DNA from: an uncultured Faecalibacterium sp.
GTDB lineage: Bacteria > Bacillota > Clostridia > Oscillospirales > Ruminococcaceae
NCBI GenBank assembly: GCA_934511465.1
Contig: CAKSWG010000005.1
Span: 19,657-83,656 of the forward strand
Reading direction: 5' to 3'
DNA length: 64,000 nt
The position numbers and the translations under genes were made by a program. Below, piece after piece: positions 18,046 through 25,944 of this stretch; within the stretch, counting starts at the first letter, position 1, and every line of letters begins with the position of its first letter. Under the pieces are notes generated by a model. That model had not been told where the DNA came from. It worked only from the letters and a program-made list of their open reading frames with translations, and made no database searches.

Positions 18046-19074
18046 ATGGCCACCGAAAATAAGCTGCGGCAGCTGGCCGAAAAAGGCTGTCCGGTGTACT
18101 ATTTTTATTCCAGCGAGCGGTATCTGGTGCGGCAGGCTGTGGCGCAGACGGTGCGCATCCTCACGGCAGAAAGCGACGAGGATGCTACCGTGCTGGACGG
18201 CACCGCGCCGGAGATCGAACAGCTCATCATGGCGGCGGGCACCATCTCGTTTTTTGGCACCCGGCGTGTGGTGGTGCTGCCGGAACTGGACCCCGGTGCC
18301 TACGGTGACAAGGATCTGGAAGAACTTTGCAGCACCCTTGCCAGTTTGGAAAACGCGGTGGCTGTGCTGGGCAGCGTGTTCGAGCAGGAGCGCAGCAAGC
18401 TCAAGCTGGGCAAACGCGCCCAAAAGCTGATCGCACAGTGTAAGGGCTTGGGCTATACCGAAGAGCTGGCCAAGCCCAAGCCCTTTGAGCTGAAAATGAT
18501 GATGATCGACCACGCCAAAGAGCAGGGCACCACCCTGCCGGACGGTGCGGCCGCGGCGCTGCTGGAGCGCTGCGGCGAGGATCCGTTTTTGCTGGAAAAC
18601 GAGGTGGACAAGCTCTGTGCGCTTTCCGGCTACCAGACCGTCACGGCTGCTATGGTAGCTGAGATGGGAACCGTAAGTCTGGAAGCGGATGTCTTTGAAA
18701 TGACCCGCATGATCACCGCCAAAAACGCCACCGGAGCATGCAAAAAGCTGCAAACGCTGCTGCGCTTGCAGCAGGAGCCCATTGCCATCACGGCGGCGCT
18801 GATCGGCAGCTATGTGGACCTGTACCGGGTCAAACTGGGCGCATCCAAACGGAAAAATTACACGGCCGTGCACAAAGATTTTGGCTATAAGGGCAGTGAC
18901 TACCGGCTCAAGCGCTCGGCGGAGACCGCTTCGCACTACACGCTGGGCCAGATCGAAAATTGTATGCAGGTGCTGCTGGAACTGGACCAAAGTCTGAAAA
19001 GCCAGCCCACCAATGCGCAGACGCTGCTGGAAATGGCACTGTGCCGGTTGGCCATGGCGGGGAGCGGACGATGA
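18046..19074 (+). CDS. holA: DNA polymerase III delta subunit
   Basis: A 342-residue clamp-loader delta subunit, which opens the sliding clamp. It starts with 'PVYYFYSSERYLVRQAVAQTV', the HolA N-terminal pattern (normally '…ylfyGeE.yLi..a…'). Further family segments are 'LLERCGEDPFLLENEVDKL' and 'DVFEMTRMITAKNATGA', typical of the AAA+ lid and domain III junction. No Walker A is expected in delta and none is seen. A AAGGGAGG site precedes the start at 18046. It overlaps the next gene by 4 bp (ATGA). Confidence 0.9.
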   Translation: MATENKLRQLAEKGCPVYYFYSSERYLVRQAVAQTVRILTAESDEDATVLDGTAPEIEQLIMAAGTISFFGTRRVVVLPELDPGAYGDKDLEELCSTLASLENAVAVLGSVFEQERSKLKLGKRAQKLIAQCKGLGYTEELAKPKPFELKMMMIDHAKEQGTTLPDGAAAALLERCGEDPFLLENEVDKLCALSGYQTVTAAMVAEMGTVSLEADVFEMTRMITAKNATGACKKLQTLLRLQQEPIAITAALIGSYVDLYRVKLGASKRKNYTAVHKDFGYKGSDYRLKRSAETASHYTLGQIENCMQVLLELDQSLKSQPTNAQTLLEMALCRLAMAGSGR

Positions 19075-19685
19075 AACAAAACGAGATGATCCATACAAAC
19101 CGCGTGCTGATCGTGGAAGGAAAGTACGATGCGGCACGGCTTTCGCATTTGACGGACGCCATGATCCTGCTGACCGACGGCTTTGGCATTTACAGCGACA
19201 AAAAGCGCCAGCAGCTTTTCAAAGCGCTGGCGCAGAAGAACGGCCTGATCCTGCTCACGGATTCGGACGCGGCGGGCTTCCGCATCCGGAACTACATCAC
19301 CAATCTGGTGGGCGAAAAAAACGTGGTGCAGGCTTATGTGCCTGCCATCCACGGCAAGGAAAAGCGCAAGGAGCAGCCCGGCAAAGAGGGGCTTCTGGGC
19401 GTGGAGGGTGTGGATGATGCCATCGTTTTGCAGGCATTGCGGGACGCGCTGGGCCCACAGGCCGGTGCCGCACCGGTCCGCCCGGAGGGACGGCAGATCA
19501 CCTACATCGACCTCTATGCGTGGGGGCTTTCCGGCAGGCCGGGCAGTGCCGAGCGCAAGGCAAAGCTGCTGAACGCGCTGGGCCTGCCGCCGCGCCTTTC
19601 CAAAAAAGAACTGGTGGAAGCGCTGAACCGCCTTTACACCTTTGAACAACTGGACGAATTGCAGTTGAAAATTCTGGACATCTGA
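19071..19685 (+). CDS. Toprim-domain protein, ribonuclease M5-like
   Basis: A 204-residue protein with an N-terminal Toprim domain. The acidic site residues are Glu16 in 'VLIVEGKYD' and Asp64/Asp66 in 'LLTDSDAAGFRIRNYI', the pattern of RNase M5, which matures 5S rRNA. The C-terminal ~80 residues resemble the small domain that accompanies Toprim in M5-type proteins. Its ATGA overlap with holA implies translational coupling. In many Firmicutes M5 (rnmV) is next to ksgA; here ksgA lies about 44 kb away. Alternative: another small Toprim nuclease or primase-like protein. Confidence 0.75.
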   Translation: MKQNEMIHTNRVLIVEGKYDAARLSHLTDAMILLTDGFGIYSDKKRQQLFKALAQKNGLILLTDSDAAGFRIRNYITNLVGEKNVVQAYVPAIHGKEKRKEQPGKEGLLGVEGVDDAIVLQALRDALGPQAGAAPVRPEGRQITYIDLYAWGLSGRPGSAERKAKLLNALGLPPRLSKKELVEALNRLYTFEQLDELQLKILDI

Positions 19686-19689
19686 CCGC

Positions 19690-19733
19690 ACGGCGCAAAA
19701 GGGAGCACGCAGCTTACCTTTGCGCCGTTTTTG
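19690..19733. terminator. Bidirectional terminator between convergent genes
   Basis: Stem ACGGCGCAAA / TTTGCGCCGT with T-rich flanks on the plus strand. It overlaps the last codons and stop of the sigma factor gene on the minus strand. Confidence 0.7.
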
Positions 19734-20415
19734 TGTTTTGCGTGTCCCACCGCTGGCGCAGAAGGTCCAGCGCGTGGGTCTCCAAGCGGGAAACATAGCT
19801 CCGGCTGATGTTCAAAAGCCCGGCCACCTCCAGCTGGGTCAGCGGCGGCTGCCCGGCAAGGCCATACCGCAGCAGGATGATCTGTCGCTCCCGGGCGGGC
19901 AGGCTGTCCAGCAGCTGCCGTGCCCGGCGGGCATCGTCCTGCTTCTCGCAGGCATCCTCCATGCAAAAGCCGTCCTGCAATACGTCGGCCAGCGTCAGCG
20001 CAGAACCGCCGTCCGCTTCCAGCGTTTCCTGCAAGGAGATCGTGCCGCCGGTCTTGCGGTCCCGCCGGAACTGCATGCGGATCTCATTTTCAATGCAGCG
20101 GCTGGCATAGGTGGAAAAGCGTGCTTTGCGGGTGGAGTCGAAGGTGTCCACAGCTTTTACAAGACCGATGGTGCCAATGGAAACAAGATCGTCCTGATCA
20201 CCGGGGAGGGCATAGTATTTTTTTACGATGTGTGCCACCAGCCGCAGGTTGTGCCGGATCAGTTTTTCCCGCGCGGCGGCGTCACCGGCGCGCAGCGCAG
20301 CAAAGGCTTCGGTTTCCTCCCGGGCAGAGAGGGGGCGCGGAAAGCTGCCGCTTTCCAGATGGAGCGCCAGAAACAGAAATTTTGTGGCAAAAAATTGCAG
20401 AAGAGATAAAAACAT
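19714..20415 (-). CDS. sigK: SigK/SigE-type sporulation sigma factor
   Basis: A 233-residue sigma-70 family factor. Region 2 reads 'IRHNLRLVAHIVKKYY' and 'SIGTIGLVKAVDTFD', then 'ARFSTYASRCIENEIRMQ', which match mother-cell sigma factors K and E, with the first segment closer to SigK. Region 4 has 'ERQIILLRYGLAG' and a helix-turn-helix 'EVAGLLNISRSYVSRLE'. The N-terminal ~20 residues are hydrophobic ('LLQFFATKFLFLALHL'), like the SigK pro-sequence that is cut off on activation, followed by the family 'FPRPLS'. The start at 20415 has GGGGAGGGA upstream. It sits beside a recombinase remnant. Gene symbol is by similarity; SigE is the alternative. Confidence 0.8.
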   Translation of the reverse strand: MFLSLLQFFATKFLFLALHLESGSFPRPLSAREETEAFAALRAGDAAAREKLIRHNLRLVAHIVKKYYALPGDQDDLVSIGTIGLVKAVDTFDSTRKARFSTYASRCIENEIRMQFRRDRKTGGTISLQETLEADGGSALTLADVLQDGFCMEDACEKQDDARRARQLLDSLPARERQIILLRYGLAGQPPLTQLEVAGLLNISRSYVSRLETHALDLLRQRWDTQNTKTAQR

Positions 20416-20446
20416 GCCGATCCCTCCCCAAAGCATCATAAACGGT

Positions 20447-20650
20447 TTACTGTAATTTATGATGGAGGGCTTGCCTTTTTTCCTGACTCCGGACGGGCAC
20501 ACCGTCAAAATCGGACTCCGGCGCAAACAGCTCCGCTTCGTTGTCCACAAAATACGGATAGGCGTCCTTGTCTGCAATGAGGTAGACGGGATTCTGCAAA
20601 ATCGACTTGATGGAAAACCGGGTGAACGAACGCCCGATTTTTGAAACGTT
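20447..20650 (-). pseudogene. Serine recombinase fragment
   Basis: On the minus strand a short frame between two stops reads 'FTRFSIKSILQNPVYLIAD' followed by 'KDAYPYFVDN' and 'ESDFDG'. This is the pattern of the Recombinase domain in large serine recombinases, after the resolvase domain. The N-terminal catalytic domain and the rest of the C-terminus are absent. It lies between the YesL-like gene and the sigma factor gene. In Bacillus subtilis and Clostridioides difficile, sigK is interrupted by an element excised by a serine recombinase; this may be a relic of such an event. Confidence 0.7.
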
Positions 20651-22060
20651 TCAGCAAAGCGCCTGCCACAGCGCATCGGATGCGTCAAACACTGCGATGC
20701 TGTACCCGGCAAAGCGGCTCTGGATGTCCACGGTCCCGCTGCCATCGGCTGTGGTGGCATAGCTGCCGAGGGCAAGGCTTGAAAGAACCGGCTGCTGGCT
20801 CCACGGGATGAGTTTTGCCTGCCAGTCAGCGCCCAGCGTTTCGCTCAGAGCGCCGTAGGCCTGCTCAAAGCCTTCCGGGTCCTCTAAGATCCAGATCGTG
20901 CTCTCGCCGTTTGCAAGGTCGGTGTTCATCTGGGTGGCACCGGCCATCTGGCCGTTCATATCGGTGAGGGAAGCATCTGCGCTCCAAGTGTAGTTGTTCA
21001 CCTGCACAATCACGGCACCGTCGCCGTTGGCATCGTTGGCGTAGGCTTCCAGCGCGGTCTGCAAGCGCTGCACCGCTTCGTCCGGTAGACTTTCTGCTGT
21101 CACCACAGCCACGGTATAGTCCGGGTCCACCGTGGTCAGCAGGCCGTGGGCCACGTAGACCACACTGACGGCCAGCACGGCCGCCGCCGCCACGATGCCC
21201 CAGTGGTAGTACCACCAGTTGGCGCGGCTGCGCTTTTTCTGCTCCTGTGCGGTCAGAGGCTGATCGGGTGCCGCCGGGTGCGGGATAGCGCGCACCTCCA
21301 CGCCGTATGCGCGGCGCAGGGCCGGAAACAAAACCTGCATGGCAGCAAGGCCCGGCAGCCAGAAGCCGAACAGCACGGCCCAGAACACGCTGACCGGGAA
21401 CAGCAGCACCATGCCGCCGATGCCTGCCAGCATCACAGTGCCCGCTGCCACGCAGCGGCCCGGCGCGGCCAGCAGCAGCGCAGCGGCCCGGCGCAGCAGT
21501 TCACCCGGAGAGCAGGTCTGTGCCGGTTCCAGCGGCAGCACGGCGGCGCACAGGGTGCCGCCCACGGCCAGCACCAGAAAGTCCAGCGCCAGAAAAATGA
21601 GCACCGCAAGGCCCGGGTAATAGTCCTGCCGGGCGGCGGCTTCCAACACAAAGGCTGCAACAAAGCACAGCAGCCCCAGCACCAGCGTGCCCACGGTGCC
21701 AAAGACGCAGGCGGCTTTCCAGCGGGCGGCAAAGGTCTGCTTGGCCCGCGGGAGCCACGGGGACGGGTCGTTCTGCAAGCTGCGCAGCGCGCAGTCCGCA
21801 AGCAGCAGCATCGCCGGGCCGGCCAGCAGGCCGGTGACAGCCCCCAGTGCGGCGGTCAGCGGCAGGCTGAGCAACGTCACGCCAAGCGAGACGCCCAGCG
21901 CGGCGGGCAGGCAGAGCACGCAGACCATCAGGTTTGTGCCAAGCAGCTGGCCAAGGTCGCGGCCCACCATCTGGCAAAAGCGCGCAAAGCCTTTTTTTTC
22001 CGGCTCGTTTGGACCAACGCCACGCCCTTCGCGCCCATAAAAGGCATCGTACATGCTCAT
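20651..22060 (-). CDS. YesL/DUF624-like membrane protein with extracytoplasmic C-terminal domain
   Basis: A 469-residue membrane protein of unknown function. The first ~230 residues contain about six hydrophobic helices and start like YesL/DUF624 proteins ('KKGFARFCQMVGRDLGQLL', then 'NLMVCVLCLPAALG'). Another membrane helix ('WGIVAAAAVLAVSVVYVAHG', ~residues 288-308) leads into a ~160-residue domain rich in polar residues, probably outside the cell. It is the last gene of the minus-strand operon with the two-component system and the lyase. In Bacillus subtilis yesL heads a similar yesMN regulatory locus, which supports the family guess. The C-terminal domain is not recognised. Confidence 0.65.
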   Translation of the reverse strand: MSMYDAFYGREGRGVGPNEPEKKGFARFCQMVGRDLGQLLGTNLMVCVLCLPAALGVSLGVTLLSLPLTAALGAVTGLLAGPAMLLLADCALRSLQNDPSPWLPRAKQTFAARWKAACVFGTVGTLVLGLLCFVAAFVLEAAARQDYYPGLAVLIFLALDFLVLAVGGTLCAAVLPLEPAQTCSPGELLRRAAALLLAAPGRCVAAGTVMLAGIGGMVLLFPVSVFWAVLFGFWLPGLAAMQVLFPALRRAYGVEVRAIPHPAAPDQPLTAQEQKKRSRANWWYYHWGIVAAAAVLAVSVVYVAHGLLTTVDPDYTVAVVTAESLPDEAVQRLQTALEAYANDANGDGAVIVQVNNYTWSADASLTDMNGQMAGATQMNTDLANGESTIWILEDPEGFEQAYGALSETLGADWQAKLIPWSQQPVLSSLALGSYATTADGSGTVDIQSRFAGYSIAVFDASDALWQALC

Positions 22061-22061
22061 G

Positions 22062-22856
22062 TCACTTCACCTCGGTGCCAAAGGCTTCGATCTGGGTCAG
22101 GGCAGGGAACGGCGAGGTGCCCTCGGCCTGCACAAGATCTTTCAGCACAAGGCTGCGCACGCGTTTGGGTTCAAAGGCCACGCTCTGGGGCTTGCGGCTT
22201 TTCACCAGAGGAATTTCCAGCTTGCTTCCGTCGGAAAATTCCACCGTGGCCTGCACCCAGTAGTTGTCGTGGGGAAAATCCGCCCGCTCGGTGAGACGCA
22301 GCTCGTCCAGTAACACCTCGCGGCCAAAATCCAGCGTGAGGGCGGCATTGGGGTCCCGGTTGATGCCCCAGCTCTGGTAGGGGTACTCGCCGTGGGCACT
22401 GTTTTCAAAAATACCGTCAATGGCGTTGCGGGCCGCAAACACGGCTTCGCCGCGGGTCTCCACGTTGGCGCTGGCATGGGGGTAAAAACCGGTGTCGCCA
22501 TGCTCGTCGTAGCAGTTGAAGGCAAGGTTGCGCCGCGCAGCGACCTCCTCCGGCAGGGCCAGCCGGGCACGGATGACGTGGCGGCTGCCCACAAAGCTCT
22601 TGGGCGAGTAGGTGATGGCCTGTTCGCCAAAGGGAATGTGGAAGTTGATCTCCCGCTTGACCACGTACACCAGCGCCGGGGGCATGGTGTCCTCGAACTG
22701 AATGACGCAGTATTGGCCGGGGTGGTCGATCTCCAGTGCAATGCGGTCGCCGGGGCGGTAGCAGTTGGTGTACACGAGGGAAACTTGGGTGTCAGCGTTG
22801 CAGGTCATGAGGGTGTGGCCCGCTTCGTCCAGAACTTTCAGCTTGATGGTCTCCAT
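22062..22856 (-). CDS. Carbohydrate-binding-like protein (discoidin/F5-8-type region)
   Basis: A 264-residue protein without signal peptide. Its C-terminal half looks like a discoidin (F5/8 type C) beta-sandwich: 'NRDPNAALTLDFGREVLLDE' leads to 'LRLTERADFPHDNYWVQATV' and 'EFSDGSKLEIPL', the usual DGS…W/V sandwich pattern. The N-terminal half is beta-rich and unassigned. GGAG precedes the ATG at 22856. It lies 11 bp after the lyase gene and abuts the membrane protein gene, so it is part of that operon. Being cytoplasmic, it may bind or process imported oligosaccharides with the lyase. No catalytic residues were identified. Confidence 0.6.
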   Translation of the reverse strand: METIKLKVLDEAGHTLMTCNADTQVSLVYTNCYRPGDRIALEIDHPGQYCVIQFEDTMPPALVYVVKREINFHIPFGEQAITYSPKSFVGSRHVIRARLALPEEVAARRNLAFNCYDEHGDTGFYPHASANVETRGEAVFAARNAIDGIFENSAHGEYPYQSWGINRDPNAALTLDFGREVLLDELRLTERADFPHDNYWVQATVEFSDGSKLEIPLVKSRKPQSVAFEPKRVRSLVLKDLVQAEGTSPFPALTQIEAFGTEVK

Positions 22857-22867
22857 AGCGGTTCTCC

Positions 22868-24670
22868 TTAATAAAATTCGATGGAAAGCGCTTTTTGGAA
22901 GCGCAGGGTGATCTTGTAGATCGTCTCCGGCCATGCGGTGCGCAGGCGCGGGTCTGTGACGGGCACAGGCGTGACGGTGGCGGCTGCCGCCTGCGGGCCC
23001 AGCCGGATGCCGCCAAGCGTGCCCACGGTCAGGCCGTCTGCGGCAGGTGCGGGCATCTGCTCGGTGAGCAGGGTCAGCTCCACGGTGCCGGGCCAGTCTG
23101 TTTCGTCTTGCAGGCAGACGCCCTGCGCCCCCACCGAGACGGTGCGGCGGTAGGTGGTCAGCCCGTCCACGGGCGGGTAGGCCCCGGCAAGCTCGCCGGT
23201 GATGCTGTGTTCCGTGGTGCGCACATCCCGCGCGGCATACGCTGCGCCGGGCAGCTGCTGGGTTCCATCCGGGCCAAAGGTGGGCAGGTTGTGCCATGCG
23301 CTCTGCATGGTCCAGATCTCGTACCGCTGGGGGCTGAAGGTCTTTTGGGTGTAGCTTTCCACCCCGATATCAATGAGGAAGGGCCTGCCGTCCTTATAAA
23401 GCGTGATGCTGCCGGTGTCGTTGTGGTTGTGGCTGTCGCCGTTGGAGCCAAACTTTGCCCCCAGCAGCCAAGCGCCCTGCCGCGCGGCATATACGCCCAC
23501 GCTTGGGTACCAGACGGTGCCCTGCTGCGGTTCGCGCAGGGTGCAGGCGGTCAGCTCGTTTTCCGCAAAGGCGGTGATCAGCCGGTACCACAGGTTGATG
23601 TGGGTGGTGGCGTCCGCACTTTGCAGGTGGTCCGGGTCGTCATCGGCGCGGAAGTCCGCCGCCGCCAGCGCACACAGGGCGCTGCTGCCCACGGCCTGCC
23701 CAAAGCGGTATTCCCGCGCGCCGCAGCGCCCGGCAAGCGGGCTGCAATCGCCAAAGTTGAGGTAGTAGGGGCCGCTGACATGCACATTGCGGATGTACTC
23801 GGCAATGTTTTTGATCTTGCTTTCCCGGAACAGCGGGCGGAATGCATCCGGCGCGGCCGTGGACAAAATTTCCAGGCAGCCCCACAGGGTGAGCCCCGCA
23901 TGGCGGTAATATTGAGCGCCCTCGTTGCAGCAGCCGTCCGGGCCGTAATCCTTTAAAAAGCAGTCCAGACTGTACGCCGCCTGTTTGACGGCGGCCTGCC
24001 GCTGGGCTTGCGTGGTGGGCAGCAGGAATACTGTCAGCAGCACGTTCTGGGTGCACCAGCTTGTCCAGTTGCACATGGGCTCTGCACCGTTGCCCATCCA
24101 CCAGAAATGACAGGAGAAATAAGGCGCAAGGATGCGGGCGTTCAGCTCCCGCTCCATGCGGGCCGTGATGCCGGGTGCGGCGGCGTCCAGCTCGGGCGCC
24201 AACAAGTACCGGGTCAGTGCCAGCAGTGCGCCGGTCTCGGCGGCAAACAGGTCCACGATGGGGCGGGTGGTGTCCGGCAGGGGAAGCTGCGGGGTGTCCC
24301 GCACATAGCTGTTGTGGGCGGGCAACTGCCATGCACTTTCCTCGCAGACGGCCCACACGGTGTCCGCGATGGCGTCCACAAAGCGGCCCTCATGCTCCAC
24401 ACACTCGGCGCACACCAGCGCGCACAGCCGTACCCGGCGGGAAAAGTAGGCGTCCTCCCACGCGGCGCGCTGTCCGGTGCGGATAAAATCCAGCCAGAGC
24501 GCAAGCGGCAGCGGCGCAAGGGGCTTTGCCAGCTCTGTTTCGCCCGCGCGCAGAAAACGGTTTTTTACCTGCTGGGGCAGGGCCTGCCATGCGGCGCGGT
24601 CTTTTGCGGGCGGGAAAGGCTGATAGCCGGGCAGGGTGTCCGGCAATTGGGAAAGACGTTCTTGAAACAT
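22868..24670 (-). CDS. Heparinase II/III-family polysaccharide lyase
   Basis: A 600-residue protein with the heparinase II/III layout. A long alpha/alpha-toroid region (~1-380; 'WTSWCTQNVLLTVFLL', 'DYGPDGCCNEGAQYYRHAG') is followed by a beta-sandwich whose opening 'AKFGSNGDSHNHNDTG' is the family's signature, continued by 'SITLYKDGRPFLIDIG'. The Asn/His/Tyr groups in 'WCTQN', 'EGAQYYRHAG' and 'HNHND' fit lyase active sites. These enzymes split uronic-acid glycans by beta-elimination, giving unsaturated ends that GH88 (33354-34514) can remove. No signal peptide is seen, so it likely acts on imported oligosaccharides. It follows the response regulator gene by 11 bp. Confidence 0.85.
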   Translation of the reverse strand: MFQERLSQLPDTLPGYQPFPPAKDRAAWQALPQQVKNRFLRAGETELAKPLAPLPLALWLDFIRTGQRAAWEDAYFSRRVRLCALVCAECVEHEGRFVDAIADTVWAVCEESAWQLPAHNSYVRDTPQLPLPDTTRPIVDLFAAETGALLALTRYLLAPELDAAAPGITARMERELNARILAPYFSCHFWWMGNGAEPMCNWTSWCTQNVLLTVFLLPTTQAQRQAAVKQAAYSLDCFLKDYGPDGCCNEGAQYYRHAGLTLWGCLEILSTAAPDAFRPLFRESKIKNIAEYIRNVHVSGPYYLNFGDCSPLAGRCGAREYRFGQAVGSSALCALAAADFRADDDPDHLQSADATTHINLWYRLITAFAENELTACTLREPQQGTVWYPSVGVYAARQGAWLLGAKFGSNGDSHNHNDTGSITLYKDGRPFLIDIGVESYTQKTFSPQRYEIWTMQSAWHNLPTFGPDGTQQLPGAAYAARDVRTTEHSITGELAGAYPPVDGLTTYRRTVSVGAQGVCLQDETDWPGTVELTLLTEQMPAPAADGLTVGTLGGIRLGPQAAAATVTPVPVTDPRLRTAWPETIYKITLRFQKALSIEFY

Positions 24671-24681
24671 AACTGCACCTC

Positions 24682-25944
24682 TTACAAGCTCTGCTGATAC
24701 TCTCTTGGGCTCAGACCAGTGACCTTTTTGAACACCTTGGAAAAGTAGAACGAGCTTTCGTAGCCGAGTTTTTCCGCAATCTCGTACACCTTCAGATCGC
24801 CCTGTTCCAGCATTTCTTTGGCGGCGGCGATGCGCGTTTCGGTAATGTACTCCACAAAGCCGCTGTCACCGTATTTGCCAAACAGCTGGCTGAGGTAATT
24901 CGGGGAGAAATTGAACACCGCCGCCACATCGGCCAGCGTCAGCTTTTCCGAAAGATGGTTCTGGATGTATTCCTGCACCTGCGCCACCACCTGCATTTTG
25001 CCCGCGGTGGCGTCGCCGTCGCTCACCTCCACAAACTGGATGGGTTCCTCGGCGGTGAGGATGGGCTGCAAATGGGCGTTTTCGCGGCAGCGGCGGGCAA
25101 GGCCCAGCAGGGAACCGGTGGGCCGTCCCACAGCCCACAGCAGTCGGACGGTAAAGTAGTTGTACAAGATCTGGCTGGCGCGCTCCAGCAAAGGCCGCAG
25201 CACGGCGCGGTAGTTCCGGCTCTGCAATTCAGTCAGGCAGAACAGCACGTTGCAGCGCATGGCATCCGTGCCGGTCACGTAGCAGGGCAGATAGTTTTGC
25301 AGGGTGTTTTCCAGCATCCGCGCGCAGGAAAAACTCAGTTTCAGCTGTTGGGCGGGCACCAGCGCGGTGTTGGCGCACAGTTCACAGCTGGCCACCAGAT
25401 AGCTGTCGCTGTGCAGGTCCAGCTCCATGTGCTGCAAGGGCTGCTCAAGCTCGCTCTCGTCTTGGAACAGCCCGGCGTACAGCCGCACAAAAAAGCGCTC
25501 CTGATAGGTGCGCACGCTCTCGGCCAGATTTTCCTGCACCGGCATCTCGCCCAGCAAGGCACGCTCCTTTTTTACCTTTTCGGCGGCGCGGGCCAGTGCG
25601 CTTTGCAGGTTTTCCGGCGTCAGGTCCAGTTTTACAAGGTAATCCACCACGCCGGCACCCATGGCCTGCTTGATATAGTCAAATTCTTCAAAGCTGGTCA
25701 GCATGATGAACGCGGGCAGCGGGCCCCGCTCCCGGCAGGTGCGGGCCAGTGTCAGGCCGTCCATCAGGGGCATTTTGACGTCCGCCACCACGATATCCGG
25801 CTTTTCGCGCTCGATGGTCTCAAGGGCCTGTTTGCCGTTGCGGGCGGTGCCGCACACGGTATAGCCCAGCTTTTCCCATTCCAGCATTCCCTGCAAACCA
25901 ATGAGCACCAGCGGCTCATCATCCACAAGCAGTATCCGCAGCAT
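24682..25944 (-). CDS. AraC-type response regulator (YesN-like)
   Basis: A 420-residue response regulator. The receiver domain occupies residues 1-120 with acidic pocket 'LLVDDEP', phospho-acceptor Asp55 in 'VVADVKMPLMDG', 'LTSFEEFDY' and a Lys in 'DYLVKLDL'. A linker of ~190 residues follows, then a C-terminal AraC-type double helix-turn-helix (~residues 320-420; 'LADVAAVFNFSPNYLSQLF' and 'IAEKLGYESSFYFSKVFKK'). It overlaps the histidine kinase gene by 26 bp and so pairs with it. Likely target: the divergent plus-strand operon, whose upstream region carries three phased AAAGTGCA repeats. Confidence 0.93.
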   Translation of the reverse strand: MLRILLVDDEPLVLIGLQGMLEWEKLGYTVCGTARNGKQALETIEREKPDIVVADVKMPLMDGLTLARTCRERGPLPAFIMLTSFEEFDYIKQAMGAGVVDYLVKLDLTPENLQSALARAAEKVKKERALLGEMPVQENLAESVRTYQERFFVRLYAGLFQDESELEQPLQHMELDLHSDSYLVASCELCANTALVPAQQLKLSFSCARMLENTLQNYLPCYVTGTDAMRCNVLFCLTELQSRNYRAVLRPLLERASQILYNYFTVRLLWAVGRPTGSLLGLARRCRENAHLQPILTAEEPIQFVEVSDGDATAGKMQVVAQVQEYIQNHLSEKLTLADVAAVFNFSPNYLSQLFGKYGDSGFVEYITETRIAAAKEMLEQGDLKVYEIAEKLGYESSFYFSKVFKKVTGLSPREYQQSL

